DNA from: UBA9647 sp963739335
GTDB lineage: Bacteria > Bacteroidota > Ignavibacteria > UBA10030
Direction: 5' to 3'
NCBI GenBank assembly: GCA_963739335.1
Contig: CAVUAC010000085.1
Coordinates: 3,540-67,539, forward strand
DNA: 64,000 nucleotides
Shown here: positions 1 through 8,842 of the stretch, in pieces
How the letters are laid out: each line of letters begins with the position of its first letter
Position numbering within the stretch: the stretch's first letter is position 1
The notes under the pieces: model-generated
Told to the model about the DNA's origin: nothing
What the model saw: only the letters and a program-made list of their open reading frames with translations
Database searches by the model: none
Made by a program: the position numbers and the translations under genes

Positions 1-1180
1 GCATTAACTTCACATCAATGACGTCACCGACTTTGACAAGGTCCTCGACTTTTTCCAACCTCTTTGTATCGAGCTGAGAGATGTGAACAAGGCCCTCCTT
101 TCCAGGGAGGATCTCGACAAATGCGCCGAACTCCATGACTTTCTTTACCGTCGCCTTGTATGTCTTACCAACCTCCGGAAGTTCGGTCATCTTTCGGATG
201 GCATCCATCGCTTTGTCAGCAGACTCCTTCTGAACTGCCGCAACGGTGACCGTGCCGTCATCTTCGATGTCGATCTCAGCGCCGCTGTCTTTTACAAGCT
301 GGCGGATGTTCTTACCGCCGGGGCCAATGACCAATCCGATCATATCCACAGGAATCTTGATCGTCTGCAGACGTGGCGCGTATTGTGACAGCTCCGGCCG
401 AGGTCCCGATAACGATTGTCCCATCACGTTCAGGATATGAAGGCGACCCGCCCTTGCTTGCGCAAGAGCTTTGTCGATGATCTCAAGCGTAATTCCCTGG
501 ATTTGATATCCATTTGAAATGCGGTAATGCCTTGTGTGGTCCCGGTGACCTTGAAGTCCATATCCCCGAGGTGGCTATCCTCAGCGACATTCTGGGCAAT
601 GAAGACCACCTCGGGGATATGGACTTCAAGGTCACCGGGACCACACAAGGCATTACCGCATTTCAAATGGATATCAAGATCCAGGGAATTACGCTTGAGA
701 TCATCGACAAAGCTCTTGCGCAAGCAAGGGCGGGTCGCCTTCATATCCTGAACGTGATGGGACAATCGTTATCGGGACCTCGGCCGGAGCTGTCACAATA
801 CGCGCCACGTCTGCAGACGATCAAGATTCCTGTGGATATGATCGGATTGGTCATTGGCCCCGGCGGTAAGAACATCCGCCAGCTTGTAAAAGACAGCGGC
901 GCTGAGATCAACATCGAAGATGACGGCACGGTCACCGTTGCGGCAGTTCAGAAGGAGTCTGCTGACAAAGCGATGGATGCCATCCGAAAGATGACCGAAC
1001 TTCCGGAGGTTGGTAAGACATACAAGGCGACGGTAAAGAAAGTCATGGAGTTCGGCGCATTTGTCGAGATCCTCCCTGGAAAGGAGGGCCTTGTTCACAT
1101 CTCTCAGCTCGATACAAAGAGGTTGGAAAAAGTCGAGGACCTTGTCAAAGTCGGTGACGTCATTGATGTGAAGTTAATGC
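1..1180. repeat. Fold-back inverted repeat of the pnp 3' region
   Basis: Positions 1-574 are the reverse complement of 606-1180, separated by a 31-bp unpaired centre (575-605). The arms differ by one base: left-arm position ~509 lacks one C that is present on the right. The right arm reads as a normal continuation of polynucleotide phosphorylase. The left arm therefore holds a minus-strand mirror fragment of the same gene, which produces duplicate ORFs with identical protein sequence on opposite strands. A short shared GAGGTGG/CCACCTC at the junction would suit template switching. A terminal palindrome inside a housekeeping gene is most simply an assembly or amplification fold-back rather than biology. 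Confidence 0.95.
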
Positions 1181-1326
1181 AGATTGATACAGAGGGAAGG
1201 CTGAACCTCAGCCGCAAAGCCTTGTTGCCGGGCGGGGAAAACGCACACGAGGAAATGAAGAAGGCTCGTGAGCGCCGTGAACATGCACCTCGTGACAGGC
1301 ATCGCCCGGATCATCAGAGACATTAA
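574..1326 (+). CDS. pnp: Polyribonucleotide nucleotidyltransferase, C-terminal part
   Basis: C-terminal ~250 residues of polynucleotide phosphorylase, the phosphate-dependent 3'-5' exoribonuclease of RNA turnover. The read begins in the second RNase PH core (EDHLGDMDFKV, the acidic active-site segment), then runs through a KH domain with the GxxG loop in IGPGGKNIR and an S1 domain (FGAFVEILPGKEGLVHIS). It ends in a basic tail rich in Arg and His. The upstream half is missing because the fold-back repeat replaces it: the reading frame continues left of ~574 only into reverse-complement sequence, so no real start is present. A terminator-like hairpin follows 26 bases after the stop. Family assignment is certain; the missing N-terminus is an artefact of the window edge. 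Confidence 0.93.
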   Translation, partial: AILSDILGNEDHLGDMDFKVTGTTQGITAFQMDIKIQGITLEIIDKALAQARAGRLHILNVMGQSLSGPRPELSQYAPRLQTIKIPVDMIGLVIGPGGKNIRQLVKDSGAEINIEDDGTVTVAAVQKESADKAMDAIRKMTELPEVGKTYKATVKKVMEFGAFVEILPGKEGLVHISQLDTKRLEKVEDLVKVGDVIDVKLMQIDTEGRLNLSRKALLPGGENAHEEMKKARERREHAPRDRHRPDHQRH

Positions 1327-1351
1327 GACGCAGCACATTTGACGAAGCAAG

Positions 1352-1409
1352 AATCCTCACACCGATGAACCGCCGATTGAGGCGAATCCGCGGGTGAGGA
1401 TTTATTTTT
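1352..1409 (+). terminator. Hairpin terminator after pnp, immediately before aroA
   Basis: AATCCTCAC (1352-1360) pairs with GTGAGGATT (1394-1402), followed by a T-rich run ending at 1409. The 33-base loop is long but can pair further. The aroA start codon is only about 10 bases downstream, so the structure may act as an attenuator or a leaky terminator rather than a full stop. Confidence 0.6.
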
Positions 1410-1418
1410 GATGCCAGG

Positions 1419-2706
1419 ATGGATACTCACATCTCCAGGTCAAAGGGCATTCACGGCACGGTTACCGTTCCAGGGGATAAGTCCATCTCTCACCGGGCCT
1501 TGATCATCAGTGCCCTTGCGGACGGTATTTCTGAGATTCATGGCCTTCTCACCGCCGCAGATCCCAGAAGCACGCTCTCGTGTCTTCAGCAGCTCGGAGC
1601 CCAATCCGACTGGGACGGCCCTGTCCTTCGGGTCAAGGGCTCCAGACTGTACGGCCTGAGTCGCCCGGAAGGTATCCTCGATGCGGGCAATTCTGGAACA
1701 ACAATCAGGCTCCTTGCCGGAGTCCTTGCAGGTCAGCGTTTCACTTCACAGATCACCGGCGATGACTCGCTTCGAAAACGCCCAATGAGACGGATTATTG
1801 AACCCCTGTCCCTCATGGGAGCGCGATTCGAGGCCACACCAGCGTTGACCGCCCCCTTGACAGTGCATGGTGCATTTCCACTTCGAGCAATTGACTTTCA
1901 AATGCCGATAGCGAGTGCTCAAGTGAAGTCTGCCGTATTGCTCGCCGGTTTGTTTGCCGACGGAACCACACGCGTGTCTGAACGAACGCAAACGCGTGAT
2001 CACACAGAGCGAATGCTCGATCTTCAGGCAAAGAAATCCTCAACGGCCACCACTGTCGAAGTTGTTGGCGGCATCAAGATCCCTGCTCAGATTCTTCGAG
2101 TACCCTGGAGATATCTCCTCAGCGGCGTTTCTCATCGCTGCAGCTCTCCTCGTTCCGAACTCCGAGCTTTGCATCCAGAACGTCGGGTTGAATCCGACAC
2201 GAACACGGATCCTGGAGATACTTCGGTCCGTTGGCGGATCTATCGATGTCCTTGATGAAAGGACGGTCGCGGGAGAACCGATGGGCGATCTACTCGTAAA
2301 GAGCTCAACACTCGCTGGTAATCTTGAACTCGGTGGAGAGTTGGTCGCCGAGCTCATCGACGAAATTCCGATTCTCTCAGTCGTGGCGGCGTTGTCGGGT
2401 TGCAGCATGGTTGTTCGCGGCGCCTCCGATTTGCGCAACAAGGAATCTGACCGCATCAAGGCGCTCGTGCTCAACCTGCGCAGTCTGGGATCAGATGTGG
2501 AGGAGTATCAGGACGGGTTTGCTCTTCACGGCAAAAAGTCATTAATTCCCGCAGAATTCATTAGTTTTGGCGATCACCGAATCGCCATGTCGTTTGGAGT
2601 AGCGGGTTTGGCGCTGCCCGGAGAAACAGTGATCAAATCTTCAGATTGCGTCGAGATTTCGTTTCCCGCATTCTGGGATCTGCTTCGACACGTACAACGG
2701 CAATAG
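1419..2706 (+). CDS. aroA: 3-phosphoshikimate 1-carboxyvinyltransferase (EPSP synthase), one frameshift
   Basis: Shikimate pathway enzyme that joins PEP to shikimate-3-phosphate. The N-terminal half shows GDKSISHRAL, DAGNSGTTIRLLAG and GDDSLRKRPM. The C-terminal half, in another frame, shows PGDISSAAF, NKESDRI and GDHRIAM. The frame changes at about 2105, where CGAGTACCCTGGAG should read Arg-Val-Pro-Gly; one extra C explains it. The repaired product is ~429 residues, the usual family length, so the break looks like a base-calling error rather than decay. A short alternative-frame stretch around 2025-2055 (GKEILNGH) hints at a further compensating pair of indels, but I am not sure. The ATG at 1419 is preferred because family homology begins ~11 residues later. 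Confidence 0.9.
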
Positions 2707-2724
2707 AAGCCAGGAGGATTTGAC

Positions 2725-3827
2725 TTGGCAAGCGTTCGTCTAGAAAACGTCAAGAAGACATACGAGGCTGGCGTTACGGCCGCCCACGATTGAGTCTTGA
2801 AGTGAAGGACAAAGAACTTGTGGTTCTGGGCGGACCTTCGGGTTGCGGGAAGTCGACAACCCTGCGGATGATCGCGGGGCTCGAGGAGATCACCGCAGGT
2901 GACGTGTTCATCGATGGCCAGCGGGTCAATGATGTCCCACCGAAAGACCGAGACATCGCGATGGTCTTCCAGAACTATGCGCTCTACCCGCACATGTCGG
3001 TGTATGAGAATATGGCCTTTGGCCTCAAACTCCGGAAGTTCCCCAAGCTTGAGATCGATGATAGAGTCCGGGAGGCTGCTGCAATCCTCGGAATCGAAAG
3101 ATGTCTCGACAGAAAGCCGAAGGCGCTTTCAGGTGGGCTGCGTCAACGCGTTGCCGTGGGAAGGGCAATTGTACGAAAGCCGAAGGTGTTCTTGTTCGAT
3201 GAGCCTTTGAGCAATCTCGATGCCAAACTCCGCGTGCAAATGCGGGCTGAAATGTCTAAGCTTCATCAGCGTCTCGGCGCGACGATGATCTATGTGACAC
3301 ACGACCAGACAGAAGCGATGACCATGGGGGATAAAATCGTTCTTACGAAGGATGGTTTTGTGCAACAGATCGACTCGCCCTTGGAGATCTATGCAAAACC
3401 CGTCAATAGATTTGTGGCAGGGTTCATTGGCAGCCCGGCCATGAACTTCTTCGAGGGAACAGTTCGGAAAGGGAAGGGATTTGTTTTCACAGAGAACGGC
3501 AGCGGACTCGAACTTCCTATCCAGAAGAGAGATGAATCTCGCCTCAAGCCTTATGTCGGTAAAGCCGTGACTCTTGGGTTGCGCCCCGAACATGTCCAAA
3601 TCGCGGCTTGGGGCAGCCCGAGTACTTCCAAGACAAAGGTCATGGTGGAGGTTGTGGAACCGATGGGGAATGAGATCTACGTCTATTTCTCGACAAGAAA
3701 GAATGACGCTCAACACGTCGCCCATGTTCCGTCGAGTAAAGAACCGCCTGTAGGCAAACCGCTGGACATGGTGTTCGACATGACACGAGCACATTTCTTC
3801 AATCAGCAAACGGAAGGGACAATCTGA
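2725..3827 (+). CDS. MalK/UgpC/MsmX-type sugar ABC transporter ATPase, one frameshift
   Basis: Cytoplasmic ATPase that would energise a CUT1-type sugar importer. After repair it is ~367 residues: Walker A GPSGCGKST, signature LSGGLRQR, Walker B FLFDEPLSNLDAKLR, H-loop THDQTEAM, and a C-terminal OB/TOBE region as in MalK. I chose TTG at 2725 because AGGAGG lies 7 bases upstream and translation from it gives the expected ASVRLENVKKTY start. That frame hits TGA at 2791, and one missing T restores HD(L)SLEVKD. The signature Gln is Leu (CTG instead of CAG), a one-base difference. No permease or binding protein is nearby, so it may be a shared ATPase serving several importers, as MsmX does. Confidence 0.87.
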
Positions 3828-3858
3828 CCGACTCTCACGAGCTCACATCCCATTCGAT

Positions 3859-5514
3859 CTACAGATAAATGATCTGATGCTTGAAGAGATCGATCTTGAC
3901 CTCTCCGTACAACCAGCGCAGGAACTCCATCCCATATTTGTTCAGGAAATAGAGGACGTTGAGTTCTCGTTCTTGAAAGCTCGAGTGGGGGAATACTATG
4001 CTGGCTGCTTTGTCAATTTGCCTCAGCGATACCTCGTGTTGGCGTTTTTGCGCAGCTACCGCGCGTTCCTTCAATCCTTCAATAGTCGATATCGTCTTCC
4101 TCTGAATATTCTCCAGCGCGCCCACGAGTGTCGGGTCAATATCCGCCAGCGCCGGCTTCATACCGTCGAGTGATTCCTGCAGCGACAGAAACGTCCCACC
4201 GAAAACCTCGTCCAGATTCAATTCTGCCACCTGGCTTGCGACCTTTTCCTTCACGAACTCAATATCCCGGAAAAGATCGAGGAGAGAAACCGAAAACCGC
4301 GAGAGTACCTTTTCGGCCTTTTCTTCCACAATGGTTGCGCTCGCCCTCGGGTAAATGATTGGCATGGGGATTCCGACTTCGTCATAAAGCGGCTTCAACT
4401 GAGCGAAATACGCTACTTCCGCCGGTCCAGCGACATAAGTTAGCGTCGGGAGGAGCCAATCCTGGCATATCGGGCGCAGCACCACATTCGGACTGAAGAG
4501 TTCAGGCATACTTTGGACTGACTGTGCGATGAAATCCTTTGTAAGATGTTGCCGTGTGCCCTTAAGCCCATATCCATCAGGCCTTGGCTCAAGCAGGTAC
4601 CGTCCACCCCGGTGAAAAAAGAACATGTTGAGAGGCTTGGGCTTGACCTGAGCGTGGTATTGCCTCTCGAGCTCGGCGCTCTGATCAACGACGAGTTGGC
4701 AGAAACGCGGTGTCTCAGAAAGCTCACGCTGGAAAAGGGGACTGAGAAGTCGTTTCACCCTTGTGTCGTTCGGGTCGAGGAAGATGAGGCCTGAATTCTC
4801 GAGCAGCACATTCATCAGGTGGGCGAAGGCACGATTGAATGTCATCCCCTTCTGATAAGCTGTTCGAAATAACTCAAAAATCTTCGGGGTAAACTCTGTG
4901 GGGACAAGTGATTGACTCAGATTGCTGAAAACCGATTCTATGGTCTCATCAAACTCGATTTTCCCTACCGCGCCCAGATTCTCGTCGTCAGCCGGACGCT
5001 TCATCTCATAGCGAAACTCTGCAACCTCATTATTGGATGTCACGACTTTGATCGCGTTGACTTCCTCGATGTCGTGATCCTCACCTTCCAGCCAGAAGAC
5101 CGGGACAAAGGTGTTATCAGGGTAACGTTCGGCGAGCTGTTCCACAAGCTTCAGTGTGGTAACTGTCTTGAGGATCGTGTAGAGTGGACCCGTGAAGAGC
5201 CCCACTTGCTGTCCTGTGACCACGGCGACCGTGTTGTCGTTGAGCAATGCATCGATGTTGGCAAGAGTCCGCACACCGCAATGGAAATTCCGATTCTGCT
5301 CGCCCAGGATCTGCACCAGGGCAGAGCGATCCAGAGGACGTTCTACGACTCTCTGAAGCATCGATCTCCAGTATGCATCATCCCGGAAACTGCCCCCGTA
5401 AAACTGGTGCACATTCGCATAGTCAGTCACGAAATTGACGAAGAGTGACGAAAAGGTGCCCCCAATCGAACGGAGGTCGCGATAATCAATCGCAGCACTT
5501 TGATCGTTGGCCAT
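3859..5514 (-). CDS. bshC: Putative cysteine ligase BshC of bacillithiol synthesis
   Basis: A 551-residue protein with the BshC hallmarks: TGQQVGLFTGPLYT (~100-113) and FVPVFWLEGEDHDIEEVN (~136-153), followed by a Rossmann-like core and a long helical C-terminal region. BshC adds cysteine to glucosaminyl-malate, the last step in making the thiol bacillithiol. Its presence implies bacillithiol rather than glutathione as low-molecular-weight thiol, consistent with a Bacteroidota-like or Firmicute lineage. The stop lies 13 bases from the purine nucleoside phosphorylase start-side neighbour, so it is probably the last gene of the minus-strand nucleoside salvage operon. bshA and bshB are not in the window. 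Confidence 0.93.
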   Translation of the reverse strand: MANDQSAAIDYRDLRSIGGTFSSLFVNFVTDYANVHQFYGGSFRDDAYWRSMLQRVVERPLDRSALVQILGEQNRNFHCGVRTLANIDALLNDNTVAVVTGQQVGLFTGPLYTILKTVTTLKLVEQLAERYPDNTFVPVFWLEGEDHDIEEVNAIKVVTSNNEVAEFRYEMKRPADDENLGAVGKIEFDETIESVFSNLSQSLVPTEFTPKIFELFRTAYQKGMTFNRAFAHLMNVLLENSGLIFLDPNDTRVKRLLSPLFQRELSETPRFCQLVVDQSAELERQYHAQVKPKPLNMFFFHRGGRYLLEPRPDGYGLKGTRQHLTKDFIAQSVQSMPELFSPNVVLRPICQDWLLPTLTYVAGPAEVAYFAQLKPLYDEVGIPMPIIYPRASATIVEEKAEKVLSRFSVSLLDLFRDIEFVKEKVASQVAELNLDEVFGGTFLSLQESLDGMKPALADIDPTLVGALENIQRKTISTIEGLKERAVAAQKRQHEVSLRQIDKAASIVFPHSSFQERELNVLYFLNKYGMEFLRWLYGEVKIDLFKHQIIYL

Positions 5515-5527
5515 GTCTTTGTGCTTC

Positions 5528-6367
5528 TCAGTTCTTGATTCTTAGAATTGTTTCTTTCAATAGACCTGTAAACGTTTTCTTTACTCGAGCACCTGTTTCT
5601 GCCACATCCTCATGGGTTAAACGCCCATCAGCTAAACCTGCGGCGAGGTTAGAGATCAGGGAGATACCTGCCACACGCATGCCAAGCTGGAATCCCAGCA
5701 TCAGCTCTGGGACAGTCGACATCCCCACTGCATCAGCTCCAATCCGGCGCAGCATCTCGATCTCAGCTTTCGTCTCATATGACGGTCCTTTCAACCAGCA
5801 ATATGTCCCGCGCCTGAGGTTGATTCCGAGAGCAGTGGCTGATTCCGTGATACGCATCGCGAGGTTTCTATCGAGGTGGTTAGCACTACTTCTGTAGAAA
5901 TGACCTGGACTGGCGGATTGAGTGTGCTTGATGGGATCGAGGAAGGTAAGGTTGATGAAATCCTCGATAAGCATGAGATCGCCTTCGGCAAACTCCGGGT
6001 TAATACCGCCGGCTGCGTTTGTTGCCAACAGGTACTGCACCCCCAGGCCCTTTGCTACCCGTATAGGGAATGTGGTCGTGTCGAGCTCGCCACTTTCATA
6101 GAAGTGGACGCGGCCCTTGAAGATCAGCAGCGGGAGGGACTCTCTCCCATCGGACCTGATCTTGCCAAAGAAGAGCTTGCCTTCGTGCCCCTGGACACTT
6201 GATGTCGGGTATGCGGGGAGATCAGTCGCGTTCACTTCAATTGCATTGACGACTTGATTCGCGAAATCACCCAGACCTGATCCCAGGACCACCGCAATGA
6301 TCGGAGCTTGAGTGATCCGAGAGGTGAGATAGCTGATTATCCCGTCCAGATTTCGTTTTTCTGTCAA
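5528..6367 (-). CDS. punA: Purine nucleoside phosphorylase, trimeric (type I)
   Basis: 279 residues, the normal size for trimeric PNP, which splits inosine and guanosine with phosphate. Visible motifs are VVLGSGLG (phosphate loop), VQGHEGKL, ATNAAGGI, GPSYETKAE (base-binding Glu) and SNLAAGL. The conserved Asn in the last motif fits 6-oxopurine specificity. It sits between thymidine kinase (131 bases upstream) and bshC (13 bases downstream), all on the same strand, forming a nucleoside salvage group with cdd and tdk. Start ATG at 6367; the first residues MTEKRNLDG precede the phosphate loop by the expected distance. Confidence 0.93.
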   Translation of the reverse strand: MTEKRNLDGIISYLTSRITQAPIIAVVLGSGLGDFANQVVNAIEVNATDLPAYPTSSVQGHEGKLFFGKIRSDGRESLPLLIFKGRVHFYESGELDTTTFPIRVAKGLGVQYLLATNAAGGINPEFAEGDLMLIEDFINLTFLDPIKHTQSASPGHFYRSSANHLDRNLAMRITESATALGINLRRGTYCWLKGPSYETKAEIEMLRRIGADAVGMSTVPELMLGFQLGMRVAGISLISNLAAGLADGRLTHEDVAETGARVKKTFTGLLKETILRIKN

Positions 6368-6498
6368 TGGCTAAGAACCTCCACCGAGATGAACGCTTGA
6401 AAGGTAAGCGGCTCTGGCACAGAACGCAGCCTCGAGGGATGCATCAGGCGGCATCGATTGATTTCCCACGCCAAACGAGCTTCTTCGGTGGATGATGA

Positions 6499-7074
6499 TC
6501 ACTCTGCTGGCGGCTCGAAACAATGCCGGCATCGGGCTTCGTAGATGTCTTTGGCTCCGACGAGAACACAATCGGCATGATGCGTCTTGCGTTGCGTCCG
6601 ATCCGCAGGATTGCCACAGACCACACAGATCGCCAACGTTTTGGTTATGTACTCTGCGATGGCGAGAAGCTGAGGCATAGGCTCGAATGGCTTGCCCCTG
6701 TAGTCCTGGTCGAGGCCTGCAACGATTACTCGTTTCCCCTGATCAGCGAGGAGGTCACAAACTTCCACGAGATTTCCTTTGAAAAACTGGCCCTCGTCGA
6801 TCCCCACCACTTGTGCGTCCTTGCTGAGTTCAAGGATTTCCAGGGCGTCATCGACAACCTGAGAAGTGAGTGCCTGCTCACTGTGAGAAACGATATGCTG
6901 TGCACTGTACCGGTTGTCGATACGCGGCTTGAAGATTGCCACTTTCTGTTTTGCGATCTCCGCCCGTCTTGCACGCCGTATCAACTCTTCCGTCTTGCCG
7001 CTAAACATGCATCCACAGATGACTTCGATCCATCCTGTGTGGCGTGGGGCGCTGTGGAGTTCAGGTGTATCCAT
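6499..7074 (-). CDS. tdk: Thymidine kinase, type II (zinc-binding)
   Basis: 191 residues. P-loop GCMFSGKTEEL (~21-31), catalytic DEG of IDEGQFF (Glu94), and a zinc ribbon of Cys150/Cys153 and Cys182/Cys185 typical of TK1-like enzymes. It phosphorylates thymidine to dTMP in the cytoplasm. The start codon is only 3 bases from the cytidine deaminase stop, so the two are almost certainly co-transcribed and translationally linked. The 131-base gap to the next gene shows no clear promoter. Confidence 0.95.
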   Translation of the reverse strand: MDTPELHSAPRHTGWIEVICGCMFSGKTEELIRRARRAEIAKQKVAIFKPRIDNRYSAQHIVSHSEQALTSQVVDDALEILELSKDAQVVGIDEGQFFKGNLVEVCDLLADQGKRVIVAGLDQDYRGKPFEPMPQLLAIAEYITKTLAICVVCGNPADRTQRKTHHADCVLVGAKDIYEARCRHCFEPPAE

Positions 7075-7077
7075 ATG

Positions 7078-7527
7078 CTACCTATGTCTCTTTCTTGTTC
7101 GTTCAAGGTTTTTTTTGCCAAACGCGTGGGGGAGAAGTTCCTTCAGTTTGAGAACCTTGACCTGCCCTTTTCCGTTAACCATCATGAAGTCAATGTTGCC
7201 GGCAAGATCCATCAACACCTGTCTGCAGGCACCACACGGAGGAGTGAATCCAGGATCATCTGAAACAACGGCGATTGCTTTGAATCGCTTGTCGCCTTCC
7301 GAGATCGCTTTGAAAATCGCGGTACGTTCAGCGCAGATCGTCAGTGCATAGGTGCTTATTTCGACGTTGCAGCCTGTGTAAATATTCCCATTCGCCGCAA
7401 GAAGCGCCGCGCCTACCCGGAAATGCGAGTATGGTGCATGGGCGCGCTTCTTGGCGAGGAACGCCCCCTTCACAAGCTCTTTATATGTAGGCTTCACTTT
7501 CGAGCGAACTTTCTGTTCGTGAGACAT
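7078..7527 (-). CDS. cdd: Cytidine deaminase
   Basis: 149 residues. Zinc site CAERTA (Cys65, Glu67) and PCGACRQ (Cys98, Cys101), with the substrate loop APYSHFRVGAAL and the NVE motif. It deaminates cytidine and deoxycytidine to uridine and deoxyuridine. The ~30-residue basic N-terminal extension ahead of the APYS motif is slightly long for the homotetrameric form. First gene of the minus-strand cdd-tdk-punA-bshC group; a Bacteroidota-type promoter lies just upstream (7562-7593). Confidence 0.95.
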   Translation of the reverse strand: MSHEQKVRSKVKPTYKELVKGAFLAKKRAHAPYSHFRVGAALLAANGNIYTGCNVEISTYALTICAERTAIFKAISEGDKRFKAIAVVSDDPGFTPPCGACRQVLMDLAGNIDFMMVNGKGQVKVLKLKELLPHAFGKKNLERTRKRHR

Positions 7528-7561
7528 CTACCCGTCGGTTATCCGCGTTGACGACCTCCGA

Positions 7562-7593
7562 AAAATATAGACAAGATTGCACTGAAATGCAAT
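7562..7593 (-). promoter_or_regulatory. Promoter of the cdd operon
   Basis: On the minus strand ATTG is followed, 23 bases after the first T of TTG, by TATATTTT. This matches the Bacteroidota sigma factor pattern (-33 TTTG, -7 TAnnTTTG). The predicted start of transcription would leave a leader of about 28 bases before the cdd ATG. Confidence 0.65.
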
Positions 7594-8019
7594 GTGACAC
7601 ATCAGAGACGGCGAGAGATCGCCGCACTTTTCCGTCACAGGCTCCCCTAAGCCTGCTGCAATCATGCTCAGTCGGGGAAGTCCTCTGCAAGCCGACACTC
7701 GTCGTGGTGGTGGCTCAAGTTCAGCGGGGAGACGACTGAAACAGAAAGAGGGGGCGCTCGTCGGATCCTCGCGAGCAAACGACACGAGTTTCCTCATACC
7801 GACGTTTATTTCCACACAAGCTCTCAGGCTCAGGAAACACCTTGGCAACCGAAACCAATCCGCTGTTGGTTCATCGGCTACGGGAATGCTGGGAGAGCGA
7901 TTTGAACAGCGAGATGACGGCTGCAGAAATGGCGCGTCGAGCGTGGGGAGATCGTGAAGGTACTTTCAGCCGCTTATTGAATTGTTCGATCGTTCCTCCT
8001 CTCAACACACACCTTGCAT
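7594..8019. other. Intergenic region between divergent operons, no recognisable gene
   Basis: About 430 bases between two back-to-back promoters. Small open frames exist on both strands (for example a TTG-started 78-codon frame at 7842-8078 with a helical-looking middle). None has a recognisable motif, and the promoter of the next gene lies inside that frame. I see nothing convincing here; it could hold a decayed gene or a long regulatory region. Confidence 0.5.
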
Positions 8020-8051
8020 ATTGTAACTCTGACGAAGTTTGCCTATATTTT
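8020..8051 (+). promoter_or_regulatory. Promoter of the PASTA-rpe-nagA operon
   Basis: ATTG with TTG at 8021 and TATATTTT at 8044, exactly 23 bases apart, the same geometry as the divergent cdd promoter. It leaves a leader of ~17 bases before the ATG at 8075. This argues against the longer frame that starts at 8039. Confidence 0.65.
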
Positions 8052-8074
8052 CACGACAGAATCGTACGCCAACG

Positions 8075-8833
8075 ATGAAGAGAATCCAGCTAAAGAGGTT
8101 GAAAACGCCCGCGATCATCCTGGGCATCCTCATCGTCCTTTTCTACCTTTTCAACAACGTTTTCATGCCCCGGTACGTTCAGCAGGGGAGAACGACCAAG
8201 GTCCCGAACGTCGTCGGACAGACCCTCGATGAAGCTCTCAAAATCCTTTCGGAGGCTGGACTTCCAGGGAAAAAGGCAGATGTTCGCACCGACAAACAGT
8301 ATGCCGAGGGGACGGTCGTCCTGCAGAATCCGCCCGCTGGTTCCGAGGTTAAGTTCGGCCGCGGCGTTTACCTGACCGTCAGTGGCGGAGAACCTCTCGT
8401 TGTGGTCCCGGGGTTGCGCGGTCGATCGCTCCGTGACGCAACATTTGCACTCGAACGTGTTGGACTTGTGCTTGGTACCACTCGCTATGAGGTATCAGAA
8501 GAGTACCCGCAAGGTACGATTGTTGACCAGAACACCCCGGAGAACACAAAGGTCCCTAGCGGCCGCCTCATCAATGTCGTCGTCAGCCAGGGGAAAAGCG
8601 CGGACCAGGTTGCCGTGCCGGACGTGATCAAGAAGACGTTTTCCGACGCTGAGCGCGTCGTTATCCAAGCCGGCCTCAGAATTGGGAACATCACCTATCA
8701 GGTCAATGCGGATCTTCTGCCGAACACAGTCATCGATCAGTTTCCAAAACCCGGAGAATTAGCGCCGTCCGGCCAAGCCATCGACCTTGTCGTCGCACAA
8801 AAGGGAGAAAGGCAAAACGATCTTCAGAACTAG
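8075..8833 (+). CDS. Membrane-anchored protein with three PASTA domains
   Basis: 252 residues. One N-terminal transmembrane helix (~13-30) follows a basic start, then come three PASTA repeats (roughly 42-108, 109-182, 183-246), each with the typical VP..G....A...L...GL pattern. PASTA domains bind cell-wall muropeptides or beta-lactams. Here no kinase or transpeptidase domain is attached, so the protein is probably a periplasmic cell-wall sensor or scaffold. The ATG at 8075 is chosen over an upstream TTG because the promoter -7 box lies at 8044-8051. It is 9 bases from rpe, so it is co-transcribed with it. Its exact function is unknown. Confidence 0.87.
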   Translation: MKRIQLKRLKTPAIILGILIVLFYLFNNVFMPRYVQQGRTTKVPNVVGQTLDEALKILSEAGLPGKKADVRTDKQYAEGTVVLQNPPAGSEVKFGRGVYLTVSGGEPLVVVPGLRGRSLRDATFALERVGLVLGTTRYEVSEEYPQGTIVDQNTPENTKVPSGRLINVVVSQGKSADQVAVPDVIKKTFSDAERVVIQAGLRIGNITYQVNADLLPNTVIDQFPKPGELAPSGQAIDLVVAQKGERQNDLQN

Positions 8834-8842
8834 CCAACTTCT

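Noticed and set aside
430..1098. Minus-strand frames in the pnp region
   Set aside because: They arise from the fold-back repeat and mirror other frames exactly; they are shadows of pnp.
7842..8078. TTG-started 78-codon plus-strand frame before the PASTA gene
   Set aside because: No recognisable motif, unusual start, and a well-formed promoter for the PASTA gene lies inside its 3' end.
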